Below are positions 25,695 through 34,160 of a DNA stretch of 64,000 nucleotides, one piece after another. Numbering within the stretch: the first letter of the stretch is position 1; every line of letters starts with the position of its first letter. Below the pieces are notes generated by a model, which was given only the letters and a program-made list of their open reading frames with translations, made no database searches and had not been told where the DNA came from. A program made the translations under genes and the position numbers. The stretch comes from Affinundibacterium flavidum. Lineage in GTDB: Bacteria > Pseudomonadota > Gammaproteobacteria > Burkholderiales > Burkholderiaceae_D. The DNA is taken from NCBI RefSeq assembly GCF_014284175.1, contig NZ_JACOGA010000012.1:1-64000 (forward strand). The letters run 5' to 3'.

Positions 25695-27989
25695 ATGTTC
25701 GGGTTTTTCAGAAAAAAGGCCGCGAGAGCAGCGACTGAACCAGATGGAGATAGTCAGAATACGAATGACTCAGATGCTCCGCAGGAGCATGCAGTCCCTG
25801 ACCAGTACATTGCGGATCAACCCATTTCGGGAAAGGCTGAAGACCGCTTCAATCGATCATTTTTTGCCACGCGAATAGCCGAGACCATAGCAACCAGAAT
25901 TGATCCGTCTAGTATCGTTCTTGGCCTCTTCGGTCCTTGGGGAGACGGCAAGACATCTGTACTGGAAATGATGCAAGAAGCACTCGGCTCGTACCCAAAT
26001 GCTATCGTCGTTCGGTTCAATCCTTGGCATTTCCAAAGTGAGGATCTACTGCTGAGAGGATTCTTTGCGACCCTCGCGGATGCGATGGGGCAGTCTCTTC
26101 CCAACGTGAAAGAGAAAGCTGGTGATTTACTAAAAAAATACGGTAACGTGCTTTCCCTTGCGTCCCTAACAGTTGGAGGTGTTGTCCAACTGAGACCTGG
26201 CGACGCCGTCAAGGGTGTCGGCGAAGCGATGTCGAATGTTGGACTAGATGAGCTTCGTAAACGAATTGAGCGGATGCTTGATGACGCCAACAAACGCCTA
26301 GTCATTTTGATAGACGATATCGATCGTCTAGACCGCGAAGAAACTCACGCCATTTTTAAATTGGTCAAATTATCTGCCAGCTTCAGACATACCTCGTACG
26401 TACTCGCATTTGATGATGCAGTTGTTTCAGCTGCGCTCGGTGAACGGTATGGCGCAGGTGGCTCGCCCGCTGGTCGTGCCTTCCTAGAGAAAATCATCCA
26501 AGTACCGCTGCACCTGCCCCCAGCAGACGAGAATAGCCTGAGGCAGCTTGCCTTAGAAGGGGTTCAGAACGCTCTAAATCAAGCTGGCATCGAACTAACT
26601 CAAGCCCAGATAGACGCTTTTATAAGACATTTTGACGACGCGCTCCTCCCTCGATTGGAAACGCCACGTCGCGCAAAGTTGTTCTCAAATGCACTAATGT
26701 TCGCGCTACCTATCCTTAAAGGCGAGGTCAATCCAGTTGATCTTATGCTTATTGAGGGAATACGGGTTCTGTATCCACTTCTCTACACCGGAATTAGGGA
26801 AAATTCGCAGCTTTTCCTCCGTGGCGAGCGAAATGTTCGTCAGAATGCTCTTCAAGGTACGGCTAGCCGCATCGACAGCCTTATAGAACGCCTGACGCCG
26901 GAACTAACTATTGAGGAGCAAGAAGGCGTGAAGTCACGCCTTCTGGTTCCGCTATTCCCGCGCATAGGCAGTACGGGTTACGGCAACGAATGGGACGAGA
27001 TTTGGGGATCGGAGCAAAAGGTCTGTTCCAGCCAATATTTCAAGCGCTATTTCACTTATAGCGTGCCGGTCGGGGACGTTTCAGATGCAAGTGTGGCTGA
27101 ACTGTGCGACGTAGTTCCGGTCGCCTCTAATGAAGAGAAACGAGCTTTGATTCTAGGCTTTGCCGAACGGCAGGGTTTGCCCCGAGTGATCTCGAGGCTT
27201 CGTCAGCGAGAGGGATCTCTAACTCAGGTTCAAGCTTCAGCTCTAATCACCGCGTTTGGACTAAACGGAGACTTACTTCCTCGCGAGCGAGGCATGATGG
27301 TTATGGCTGATACCCGAGCTAAGGCAGGAATGCTTATTGCCGGGCTTTTACGACAAATACCTACAGCGATGGAACGACAGGCTGAAGCCGAGCGCGCTAT
27401 TGCAATCGCAGCGCCAGTCGGCTTTGCAATGGAATGCATTAGATGGATTCGACACTACGAAGATAAACCACCGGAAAAGAGAGTTCTGGCTGATGAGGGC
27501 GAAGAGCCATTGCGAGAAATTCTGACCACCCGCATTGAAGAGGCAGACGCTATATCGCCCTTATTTATTGCGCATCCGAAAGATGCCCCATCGCTGTACT
27601 GGTCTTGGGCCGACAGAGCGCCAGCTGGTCGCGTTCGCCAGAGACTTGAGGCGCTATTTGATGCGGTTCCGAAGCAGTTAGACACCTTTTTGAGTTGTTA
27701 CGTAGGAGAAGCCTGGGGAATGGAGAATGGCCTGCCGAGACCAGCCGACTTTGAAAGAGAGCAGTACAACTCGGTATCCCGTCTCCTTCCCGCAAATTAC
27801 ATAGCCGAAAATTTACGGTTACGGTACGGGGAGGAACTTGATACACCTCAAAACTATCCTCCCGAGACAATGGCACAATCCCGCCGTGTTGCGCATCAGT
27901 TTATGACCGTACATCAGTATGTCTTACAGGAACAACGTGCCGTCGAGGAATCTGAGGTGAATGGCGAAGCCGCTACTGACGCTGAGTAA
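25695..27989 (+). CDS. KAP-family P-loop NTPase
   Basis: This 764-aa STAND-related ATPase belongs to the KAP group. After a charged, disordered N-terminus (~1-48) comes Walker A GPWGDGKTS (~80-88), then the KAP-typical FNPWHFQSEDLL (~108-119). A weakly hydrophobic stretch (~151-166) follows where many KAP proteins insert membrane helices, then Walker B RLVILIDDIDRLD (~201-213). The C-terminal ~450 residues are helical and unassigned. Known bacterial KAP proteins include PifA (phage exclusion by F plasmid) and QatA (antiphage QatABCD). A defence role here is inference, supported by the island context. AAAGGGA precedes the ATG. It is the last island gene. Confidence 0.88.
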   Translation: MFGFFRKKAARAATEPDGDSQNTNDSDAPQEHAVPDQYIADQPISGKAEDRFNRSFFATRIAETIATRIDPSSIVLGLFGPWGDGKTSVLEMMQEALGSYPNAIVVRFNPWHFQSEDLLLRGFFATLADAMGQSLPNVKEKAGDLLKKYGNVLSLASLTVGGVVQLRPGDAVKGVGEAMSNVGLDELRKRIERMLDDANKRLVILIDDIDRLDREETHAIFKLVKLSASFRHTSYVLAFDDAVVSAALGERYGAGGSPAGRAFLEKIIQVPLHLPPADENSLRQLALEGVQNALNQAGIELTQAQIDAFIRHFDDALLPRLETPRRAKLFSNALMFALPILKGEVNPVDLMLIEGIRVLYPLLYTGIRENSQLFLRGERNVRQNALQGTASRIDSLIERLTPELTIEEQEGVKSRLLVPLFPRIGSTGYGNEWDEIWGSEQKVCSSQYFKRYFTYSVPVGDVSDASVAELCDVVPVASNEEKRALILGFAERQGLPRVISRLRQREGSLTQVQASALITAFGLNGDLLPRERGMMVMADTRAKAGMLIAGLLRQIPTAMERQAEAERAIAIAAPVGFAMECIRWIRHYEDKPPEKRVLADEGEEPLREILTTRIEEADAISPLFIAHPKDAPSLYWSWADRAPAGRVRQRLEALFDAVPKQLDTFLSCYVGEAWGMENGLPRPADFEREQYNSVSRLLPANYIAENLRLRYGEELDTPQNYPPETMAQSRRVAHQFMTVHQYVLQEQRAVEESEVNGEAATDAE

Positions 27990-28531
27990 CTCACACTGTC
28001 AAACTAAGAAAAGAGATACTGCCATTTCCCCGTCACATCAAAGCGGTAGTTGCTATAAATCGAACTCTATCATTCGTCTTAGCGGCTGTTCTAGGTTTGT
28101 GCAGAGTGTGCAAAGATGGGCTGCAAAAACGGCGCAGCCTCGTTGCAACCGCTAACTCATATGCCCCCCGTTCCGGTCTGGCTCCGGTCAACGTGCAGCA
28201 TATCCAACGGGCGTGTCACAGCCATCACGTCCAGGCATTGCGGCCAAGTGGGACTCACAACAACTCGGCGGCGTGACGAAAACGCTATGCGGAACACCGG
28301 AGGCATAAAGGGCAGACACATCGCCAATGATGGCTACTGGTCGCCCTCTGGTCGGATCAGGATGCAATGAAATCAGGTCCGATCCATCTCAGGGCAAGTC
28401 GGACGTAAACGAGTGCCGGAATGCAGAAAAAACAAGGAAATTCGTGCACAAAGGAAACATCGGGAGGGGCGCCCGTTGGCATGGTAAAATGATCCAAGCC
28501 CGATGCCTACCGATACCTGACGCTTCACGTT
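27990..28531. other. Gene-free right end of the island
   Basis: About 540 bp lie between the KAP gene and the second tRNA-Lys repeat, where an integrase would often be found. No start-to-stop frame with family resemblance was seen. A small hairpin (GGCTGC 28119-28124/GCAGCC 28134-28139) follows the KAP gene. A minus-strand open frame around 28150-28380 may be decayed coding DNA, but I cannot assign it. Confidence 0.4.
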
Positions 28532-28580
28532 CTTTTAATCCGTTGGTCGCAGGTTCGAATCCCGCACGGCCTACCAAGAA
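28532..28580. repeat. attR-like partial tRNA-Lys
   Basis: The 49 bases are identical to 24099-24147: the 3' half of tRNA-Lys from the anticodon loop to CCA, plus AGAA. It lacks the acceptor 5' strand, D-arm and half the anticodon arm, so it is not a functional tRNA gene. It is followed by a terminator, as expected for the original tRNA 3' flank. Confidence 0.88.
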
Positions 28581-28593
28581 CTTAAGTAGTCAG

Positions 28594-28632
28594 AAAAAGG
28601 GTTAGTTAGCTTAGGCTTACTAACCCTTTTTT
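28594..28632 (+). terminator. Terminator past the right att repeat
   Basis: AGGGTTAGT (28598-28606) pairs with ACTAACCCT (28619-28627), flanked by AAAAA and TTTTTT. It is probably the ancestral terminator of tRNA-Lys before the island was inserted. Confidence 0.87.
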
Positions 28633-28872
28633 GCGTTTATAACGCATACATTGCACGTGTCGCATAGATTGCCCGGTCAGGGAATATTTCTTCAGGGCTT
28701 TAGCGTGTGAAGTGCTATGTCACCATGTCTAAACCAGTGGTTCGTGAATTCTCAATACTTGCTATGGTTTCTTAGTGGATAATCGCAAACTAGTGCACTC
28801 ATGGCGGAGTCGGCACCATGTATGCCACATCTCTGTCTTAACGCAATTTCGATCTCATTTAATTGAACTCAT

Positions 28873-29892
28873 ATGAAAACCAATCAGCAATTAAAAACCC
28901 CTAACCTATTGATTTACGGCGAAACCTTAATCGATGAGTTTCCGCAGCAAAAAATCATAGGCGGTGCACCTTTTAATGTGGCGCGTAGTCTGTCTTTGTT
29001 TGGCGCCCGGCCTTTGATGCTAAGTCGTGTTGGTCGCGATCAGAACGGAGAGGCGATTTTGGCTGAATGTGCTCGTACTGGGCTCAGTGCAGACGGTATA
29101 CAAATCGATGACCAGCATCCTAGTGGGCGCGTGTTAGTTGAATTGATGCAAGCCGCTGATGGTCTCGATGTCGCTGCGCACCGCTTCGAGATTTTGAATG
29201 ATCAGGCGTATGACTATATCGACGCTGAGATTATCGACGATTTATTAGAAAAGTATTTTCACGAAGCACCACCAGATTTGATTTATTTCGGTTCCTTAAT
29301 TCAACGCAATGAAGTGTCTCAATCCAGCTTAATTTCGTTGCTGGAAGCAGAGATAACCGAAGGTGCGAGTAAGTTTTTGGATTTGAATTTGCGTGATGAG
29401 CAGGCGAGTTTGGAGACAGTGATCAGCTCGCTGAATTACTGCGACATGGTCAAATTAAATGAGGATGAATTGCAATACGTGATTCAGCACGCTTGCCCTG
29501 CTGCTGCAGCTATGACCGTAGATCATGACGAGGCGGGTTTGCGCCTCGCCTGTGAGGCGGTGATGGCTGAGTATTACATGCAAGCGATCATCGTCACTTT
29601 AGGAGCAAGAGGTTATTTTTATCTAGATGCGAATGACGTGTGTTTGCATAGTCTCGATCAGCCTTCGGCTGCAGTCGAAGTCGTCGATACGGTTGGGGCT
29701 GGGGATGCCTTTGCTGCGGTGTTCATCTATGGTTGGCAATCGAATTGGCCGATAGAAAAAACTTTGAGCGCGGCACATCGTTTTGCGACCGCCATTTGTG
29801 GAGTGCGCGGCGCAGTCGCTGATTCGCTTAGTTTTTATTCGGATTGGCTCAATGCGTTTGAGGCGACATTTGCCAGAGATAGCTGCGCTTGA
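28873..29892 (+). CDS. PfkB-family carbohydrate kinase (fructokinase-like)
   Basis: This 339-aa ribokinase-fold sugar kinase has the substrate motif IGGAPFNVARSLSLFGARP (from residue ~29). The C-terminal signature VEVVDTVGAGDAFAAVFIYG contains the catalytic base Asp278 in GAGDAF. GGAPFNVA, rather than the GG(K/N)AxN of ribokinases, is typical of fructokinases, so fructose phosphorylation is the best guess; other ketoses are possible. The gene stands alone after the island. The sugar-utilisation locus is 5 kb away. No strong Shine-Dalgarno is seen. Confidence 0.85.
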   Translation: MKTNQQLKTPNLLIYGETLIDEFPQQKIIGGAPFNVARSLSLFGARPLMLSRVGRDQNGEAILAECARTGLSADGIQIDDQHPSGRVLVELMQAADGLDVAAHRFEILNDQAYDYIDAEIIDDLLEKYFHEAPPDLIYFGSLIQRNEVSQSSLISLLEAEITEGASKFLDLNLRDEQASLETVISSLNYCDMVKLNEDELQYVIQHACPAAAAMTVDHDEAGLRLACEAVMAEYYMQAIIVTLGARGYFYLDANDVCLHSLDQPSAAVEVVDTVGAGDAFAAVFIYGWQSNWPIEKTLSAAHRFATAICGVRGAVADSLSFYSDWLNAFEATFARDSCA

Positions 29893-29970
29893 GTCCATTT
29901 TCCTTTTGTTTTCTATTTTGTGCATGAGCATCAAGTAAAATAGCAAGCTTCAGTCCGCAAAGGTTACACC

Positions 29971-30855
29971 ATGAAATCCACCGCCGTGCAAACACAGCAA
30001 TCCAAATCAGAAAAACAAGAAAAGCACGAGATCCGTCCGGGGCAATCTATAGAGTTGCTGAAAGAATTACACATTTTGACGCGCGATGGCAAACTCAACC
30101 AAGATAGCCGCCGCAAGCTCAAACAGGTTTATCACTTGTATCAATTCATTGAGCCATTGCTCAAACAGGTGCTAGAACAAAAAGGCGCGGTCAGCTTGGT
30201 GGATCATGGTGCGGGTAAGTCCTACTTAGGCTTTATTTTGTATGATCTGTTTTTTAAAGATTTAGGTAAGGACAATACTTCGTGTATTTACGGTATAGAA
30301 ACGCGCGATGAGTTGGTGGCGAAGTCACGTGAGCTAGCAGAACGCTTAGACTTTGGCGGTATGCAGTTCTTGAATTTGTCGGTCGCTGAATCGAGTCATT
30401 CCACTGCTCTGCCAGAACAAATCGACATTGTGACTGCTCTGCACGCATGCAATACGGCGACCGATGACGCGATTGATTTTGCTTTGAAAAAGAAAGCGAA
30501 ATTTATGGTATTAGTACCGTGTTGCCAGGCAGAAGTCGCAGCGGAATTGCGTAAGTCTAAAGGTGAAGCGGTAAAAAATAATCCATTGTCAGAAATGTGG
30601 CGTCATCCTATACACACGCGGGAGTTTGGTAGTCAAATCACGAATGTCTTGCGTTGCTTGCAATTAGAGTCGCATGGATATCAGGTACGAGTCACCGAAC
30701 TGGTGGGCTGGGAGCATTCGATGAAGAATGAATTGATCGTGGCCGAGTATAAAGGTGGGCGAAACAATAAGTCAGCGCAACGCTTGACGGAAATTCTGAA
30801 TTCCACCGGGCTGACAAATTTGCAGCCGCGTTTTTTCTTGCCCGAACTGAAGTGA
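29971..30855 (+). CDS. SAM-dependent methyltransferase, GSTCD-like
   Basis: This 294-aa predicted class I methyltransferase has the SAM motif VDHGAGKSYLGFILYDLF at ~77-94, an acidic strand IYGIETRDEL (~106-115), and the diagnostic LHACNTATDDAIDFALKKKAKFMVLVPCCQAE (~154-185). The paired Cys in VPCCQ and the HACN motif are typical of the GSTCD C-terminal/Methyltransf_32 group. Substrate unknown. The first ~25 residues are charged and probably disordered. It lies 78 bp after the kinase gene on the same strand. Confidence 0.78.
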   Translation: MKSTAVQTQQSKSEKQEKHEIRPGQSIELLKELHILTRDGKLNQDSRRKLKQVYHLYQFIEPLLKQVLEQKGAVSLVDHGAGKSYLGFILYDLFFKDLGKDNTSCIYGIETRDELVAKSRELAERLDFGGMQFLNLSVAESSHSTALPEQIDIVTALHACNTATDDAIDFALKKKAKFMVLVPCCQAEVAAELRKSKGEAVKNNPLSEMWRHPIHTREFGSQITNVLRCLQLESHGYQVRVTELVGWEHSMKNELIVAEYKGGRNNKSAQRLTEILNSTGLTNLQPRFFLPELK

Positions 30856-31251
30856 ACCCAGCTGGGCTGAGCACAGTTAGCGCGTTCCAGTTCCGTCCAG
30901 CCTAGCCTGATTGATCTATCTAGTTATGCCAAGCATGCGCGTGGTTGGCATAGCATTTGTACTGCTCTTCCATACTTCCGCACATCCAAGTGATTGAGTT
31001 CTAGTGTTCTATTCTTTTGTTCGATTCTTCTGATTATCCTCCCTCTGTCGATTGTTCAAAACTGTCATAGCTGCGTCATAAAGAATGATTAATATAATTT
31101 AACCTAGATGGCCTAGATAGGGTGCGACAGTTTTGTGTCAGATGCATGAAATCCAGCTAGCCTGAGATATGATGATAATTATTCTCTGCAGCACAGTGCA
31201 CGAAGAGAGATAGTTGAATTCGTGCGCCATCACTTCTTAAGGAAATTACAT
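30856..31251. other. Intergenic region upstream of ppx
   Basis: This 396-bp region holds an 8-bp hairpin TATGCCAA/TTGGCATA (30925-30952), which may terminate the methyltransferase gene although it has no T-run. The predicted Pho box and -10 of ppx are listed separately. No gene seen. Confidence 0.5.
31062..31098 (+). promoter_or_regulatory. Predicted Pho box and -10 for ppx
   Basis: CTGTCAT (31062-31068), four bases AGCT, GCGTCAT (31073-31079): two 7-bp direct repeats with 4-bp spacing, the PhoB binding format, with only two mismatches in the second half. TATAAT follows at 31093-31098, 13 bases downstream, compatible with PhoB replacing the -35 element. This suggests induction under phosphate starvation. 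Confidence 0.6.
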
Positions 31252-32709
31252 ATGTTTGCAGCAGTCGATCTGGGTTCGAATAGTTTTCGTATGCACATCG
31301 GTAGTTATGAAGGCAGTTCGATTCGCGTGCTCAAGAGTGCGCGTGATCCTATTCGTCTTGCGGCAGGTTTGGATCAGCATGGTAATTTGACCGACGAAGC
31401 GATGCAGCGCGCTTGCGCATGTCTCGCACGCTTTAAAGAAATTTTGGCAGAATATCCAATTGATGCCGTACGTGTCGTAGCGACTAATACGGTACGTATT
31501 GCCAAAAACGCTGCTGACTTTTTGCCTGCAGCGGAGGCAGCCATTGGATTGCCGATTGAAGTAATTTCCGGCGAAGAAGAGGGACGATTGATCTACATGG
31601 GTGTATCGAATGCTTTAGCTATTCCCGCTGAGCGACGCCTGGTGATTGATATTGGCGGCGGCTCAACTGAAATTATTTTGGGGCGCGGTCATGAAATCGT
31701 GAAAGTCGAATCTTTTCCTATCGGTACCGTTAAGCATAGCGCCAATTTTTTCCCCGACGGCAGGATCACGGTAGAAGGATTTGAAGCAGCAATTTTGACA
31801 GTGCGCTCCTTACTGGAAGATGCTACGCCTGCCTATCAACCAGAATTTTGGCGCAACGCCTATGGCTCGTCTGGTACGGTGCGGGCGATTTCCGATGCCT
31901 TGTATAAAAACGGTTTCGGCGATGCAGAAGTGACCTTAGAAAAGTTGCTTGCTTTGCGTGACTACTGCATACAAAGAGGTCAGATTGATGACCTGAATCT
32001 ATCCGGAATTAAGACCGAGCGAGTGGCGATGGTCATTGGCGGCCTGGCAATTTTGATTGGATTATTTCAAGAGTTGAATATCCGCATCTTGCACCCTATA
32101 GAAGCGGGTTTGCGTACAGGCGTGATGTGGGATCTCTACCTGCGCTCGACCAAGCGTGACCGGCGTGAGCTTGCGGTACATGATTTCCTGGATTTGTTTC
32201 GTGCCGATGTCGGGCGCGCTAAATTAGTTGCTGATATGGCGGGATCGCTATATCAGCAATTAAAACCCGCAAATGATAAGTTAAATCACTACGTGCATTG
32301 GAGTTCTTTGTTGCATGAAGTGGGAATGGTGATCTCGCACACTAGTTATCACAAACATGGCAGCTATTTGGTGGAGAACGCTGATATTCCAGGCTTTACC
32401 ACGCGCGAACAAAAATTGATGAGTCGTTTAGTGTTAAGTCAAAAAGGTAATTTGCGCAAAGTAGGTGAGGGCTTTGTCGATCTTGATTTTGCTAAGGCTG
32501 TTTTGGCTATGCGCTTGGCGGTCAGTTTTATGCACGCGCGAGTCGAGTTGGACTATAAAGATTTTAGCCTGAAGATGAAGAGCAAGATTGAGTTAGAACT
32601 AAAAGCCGATTGGGTTAGTTTACATCCAACGGTGGCAATTTGGTTGCGCAAAGAAATCGAATGCTGGCGCGAGATTGGGGTTGATTTTGTGGTGCGTGCG
32701 GGTACTTAA
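31252..32709 (+). CDS. ppx: Exopolyphosphatase / pppGpp phosphohydrolase
   Basis: This 485-aa ASKHA-fold enzyme releases phosphate from polyphosphate and/or converts pppGpp to ppGpp. Motifs: AAVDLGSNSFRMHIG at the N-terminus (phosphate-1 loop), ISGEEEGRLIYMGV (catalytic Glu region), VIDIGGGSTEIILG (phosphate-2 loop), and a C-terminal HD-like helical domain (HYVHWSSLLHEVGM). The start at 31252 has AAGGA at 31239-31243; an in-frame ATG at 31222 adds ten residues and is rejected. Ppx and GppA cannot be separated by eye, but the Pho box upstream favours a polyphosphate role. No ppk is adjacent. Confidence 0.9.
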   Translation: MFAAVDLGSNSFRMHIGSYEGSSIRVLKSARDPIRLAAGLDQHGNLTDEAMQRACACLARFKEILAEYPIDAVRVVATNTVRIAKNAADFLPAAEAAIGLPIEVISGEEEGRLIYMGVSNALAIPAERRLVIDIGGGSTEIILGRGHEIVKVESFPIGTVKHSANFFPDGRITVEGFEAAILTVRSLLEDATPAYQPEFWRNAYGSSGTVRAISDALYKNGFGDAEVTLEKLLALRDYCIQRGQIDDLNLSGIKTERVAMVIGGLAILIGLFQELNIRILHPIEAGLRTGVMWDLYLRSTKRDRRELAVHDFLDLFRADVGRAKLVADMAGSLYQQLKPANDKLNHYVHWSSLLHEVGMVISHTSYHKHGSYLVENADIPGFTTREQKLMSRLVLSQKGNLRKVGEGFVDLDFAKAVLAMRLAVSFMHARVELDYKDFSLKMKSKIELELKADWVSLHPTVAIWLRKEIECWREIGVDFVVRAGT

Positions 32710-32898
32710 GTTGGCACAATTTCGATTTTTTCCTGTTAGTTTTTGGTTTGAAGTCGCACTGTAATTGCGTAACCAAGATTAATGATGTAAATTGTTTATA
32801 CTATTTAAATTAATTTAAAAATTTTTCTAAATTGGTTTTGAAAGTCTCTCAAGAAAATACAGTCTTGAGGCTATTTATAGAGAGTAATAATGGTGCGT

Positions 32899-32954
32899 AA
32901 CTAAGGTGTGCAATAACTAAGGTGTGCAATAACTAAGGTGCGCAATAACTAAGG
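32899..32954. repeat. 16-bp tandem repeat carrying the Shine-Dalgarno of the next gene
   Basis: AACTAAGGTGTGCAAT occurs at 32899-32914, 32915-32930 and 32931-32946 (one substitution), then a partial unit AACTAAGG at 32947-32954. The last partial unit supplies the AAGGAG ribosome binding site for the ATG at 32963, so each unit carries a potential AAGG site. Confidence 0.9.
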
Positions 32955-32962
32955 AGTAATTC

Positions 32963-33502
32963 ATGGCAACTGCAGCGAAAAAGAAAGCTACGTCCACCAC
33001 AAAAGCGGCTGTCGTGCCCGCTAAATCAATTATCGCAAAGGCCAAAGCTGTTAAAGCACAAGCCAAGCCTGTCGCTGCCCCAAGCGCTGCTAGCCTTGCA
33101 ACAGTCAATAAGGCAGTTGTTCCAACTGCAGCAAAGGTGGCGACTAAAACACCAGTAGCTGTCAAAGCAAAAGTAGCAACACCATCTAAGCCCGCGGCAG
33201 CCAAAAAAGCCGAGGCAGCAAAGAAAATTGCTGTGCCAGCTAAACCTGTTAATGGCGAAGCGGTCGCCAAAGAGAAACACAAAAAACCGAAACTGGTGCG
33301 TGATAGTTTCACGATGCCAGAGGCGGAATATGCAGTGCTGGGTGAAGTGAAGAAAGCGTGCATCGCAGCAGGTATCGAGGTGAAGAAAAGCCAATTATTG
33401 CGAGTCGGTTTGCAGCTATTGAAAAAAACGCCGGTTAGTAACTTAAAAACGATGATCGCAGGATTGCAGCCCTTGAAGGCGGGACGTCCTAAATTGAATT
33501 AA
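32963..33502 (+). CDS. Histone H1-like Lys/Ala-rich protein
   Basis: This 179-aa very basic protein has residues ~1-107 dominated by Ala, Lys, Val and Pro (AAKKKATSTTKAA, KAKAVKAQAKP, KPAAAKKAEAAKK), the composition of bacterial H1-like DNA-binding tails. The C-terminal ~70 residues are different and look folded: LVRDSFTMPEAEYAVLGEVKKACIAAGIEVKKSQLLRVGLQLL. The opening 'DSFTMPEAEYAVL...KSQLLRVGL' resembles a ribbon-helix-helix-like unit. The likely role is non-specific DNA binding or nucleoid organisation; this is inference. The gene has a strong AAGGAG supplied by a tandem repeat and a terminator after it. Confidence 0.8.
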   Translation: MATAAKKKATSTTKAAVVPAKSIIAKAKAVKAQAKPVAAPSAASLATVNKAVVPTAAKVATKTPVAVKAKVATPSKPAAAKKAEAAKKIAVPAKPVNGEAVAKEKHKKPKLVRDSFTMPEAEYAVLGEVKKACIAAGIEVKKSQLLRVGLQLLKKTPVSNLKTMIAGLQPLKAGRPKLN

Positions 33503-33638
33503 TTTTCTTGAATTGATCTGCGAGAGTTGATCTTTGCAAATGGATGCGTATGAATTGATACCCGTTCCACTAGGCGCGTCCATAGTTTTGTAAGTAGATG
33601 GTGGATGTGAGTCCAAGGATAGGTCAAGGCAGTAAATG

Positions 33639-33677
33639 AAACCCAAAAAGTTCAATGTAACTTTTTGGGTTTTTTTA
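33639..33677 (+). terminator. Terminator after the histone-like gene
   Basis: AAACCCAAAAAGTT (33639-33652) pairs perfectly with AACTTTTTGGGTTT (33659-33672), with a 6-base loop, followed by more T. Confidence 0.9.
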
Positions 33678-33810
33678 TGGCAATTCTTTAACTGGCTCCT
33701 ATAGTGAAGTAAATCTAAGTTGCGCACCTGAGCCTCACATCTGAGTTTACAGGTAGCTACGCAAGTCTTTTGACTGAAAAGTAGGAAAAAGGCGAAATGA
33801 CAGCACAGAG

Positions 33811-33890
33811 TGTCATTCCTGCGTAGGCAGGAATCTAGTGGCGTTCGTTGATTAACAAATGTCATTGGACTCCTCCTACGCAAGAGTGAC
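33811..33890. repeat. Bipartite REP/dRS3-like repeat, copy 1
   Basis: It begins TGTCATTCCTGCGTAGGCAG and contains the palindrome ATTCC-TGCGTAGGCA-GGAAT followed by CTAGTG. It ends with a degenerate inverted arm (CATTGGACTCC ... GAGTGACG). The same layout recurs at 60833-60909. The first palindrome fits the ATTCC-N-GGAAT form of dRS3-type repeats. Confidence 0.75.
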
Positions 33891-34127
33891 GGTAATCAAT
33901 TTTGCTGTTTTTTGCTATTAATTGGACTTGAGTCGACATTTATGCTGTGAAGTGGGGTGCAGTTTTCCGATATCGGTTGTTATCATGACATTGACCTGGC
34001 TACACTTTCAGTGCAGCACTTGAACTTGGTTTGTATGACTTTCATGCATTTGTTATTGAGAAGATATTTAAAAAATCAATTGAACTAGGTTTTTCACGCT
34101 TACTGTTGTTAATCTCGAACCAAAATT

Positions 34128-34137
34128 AAAGCGCTTT
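34128..34137. promoter_or_regulatory. LacI-family operator, distal
   Basis: The perfect palindrome AAAGCGCTTT (context TAAAGCGCTTTGA) has the central CG step typical of LacI-family operators. It lies about 340 bp before the receptor start. A LacI-family regulator is encoded at the other end of the same locus (45122-46132). Confidence 0.65.
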
Positions 34138-34160
34138 GAGAAAAAAACCTATAAAAATAC

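Larger units (their letters stand above)
24099..28580. mobile_element. Small integrated island at tRNA-Lys, without visible integrase
   Basis: About 4.4 kb lies between two identical 49-bp tRNA-Lys 3' fragments. Contents: a UUCG-loop terminator (24157-24190), a minus-strand HEAT-like gene relic (24259-24456), a two-gene unit (24717-27989) and ~540 bp without genes. The genes inside are accessory while those on either side are core. No integrase, excisionase or transposase was seen in any frame. The element is therefore a defective remnant or a satellite that relied on an integrase supplied in trans. Codon use inside leans to C/G-ending codons more than in the flanking genes, by eye. Confidence 0.75.

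Noticed and set aside
27990..28531. Integrase remnant at the right end of the island
   Set aside because: I looked in six frames for the R-H-R-Y tyrosine recombinase pattern and found no convincing segment.
28389..28577. Minus-strand frame starting MVGRAGFEPATNGL
   Set aside because: This is the well-known false protein made by reading the antisense of a tRNA 3' half; here it reads through the attR tRNA-Lys fragment.
28532..28580. Third tRNA-Lys gene
   Set aside because: Only the 3' half is present; the acceptor 5' strand and D-arm are missing, so it cannot fold. It is a repeat from integration.
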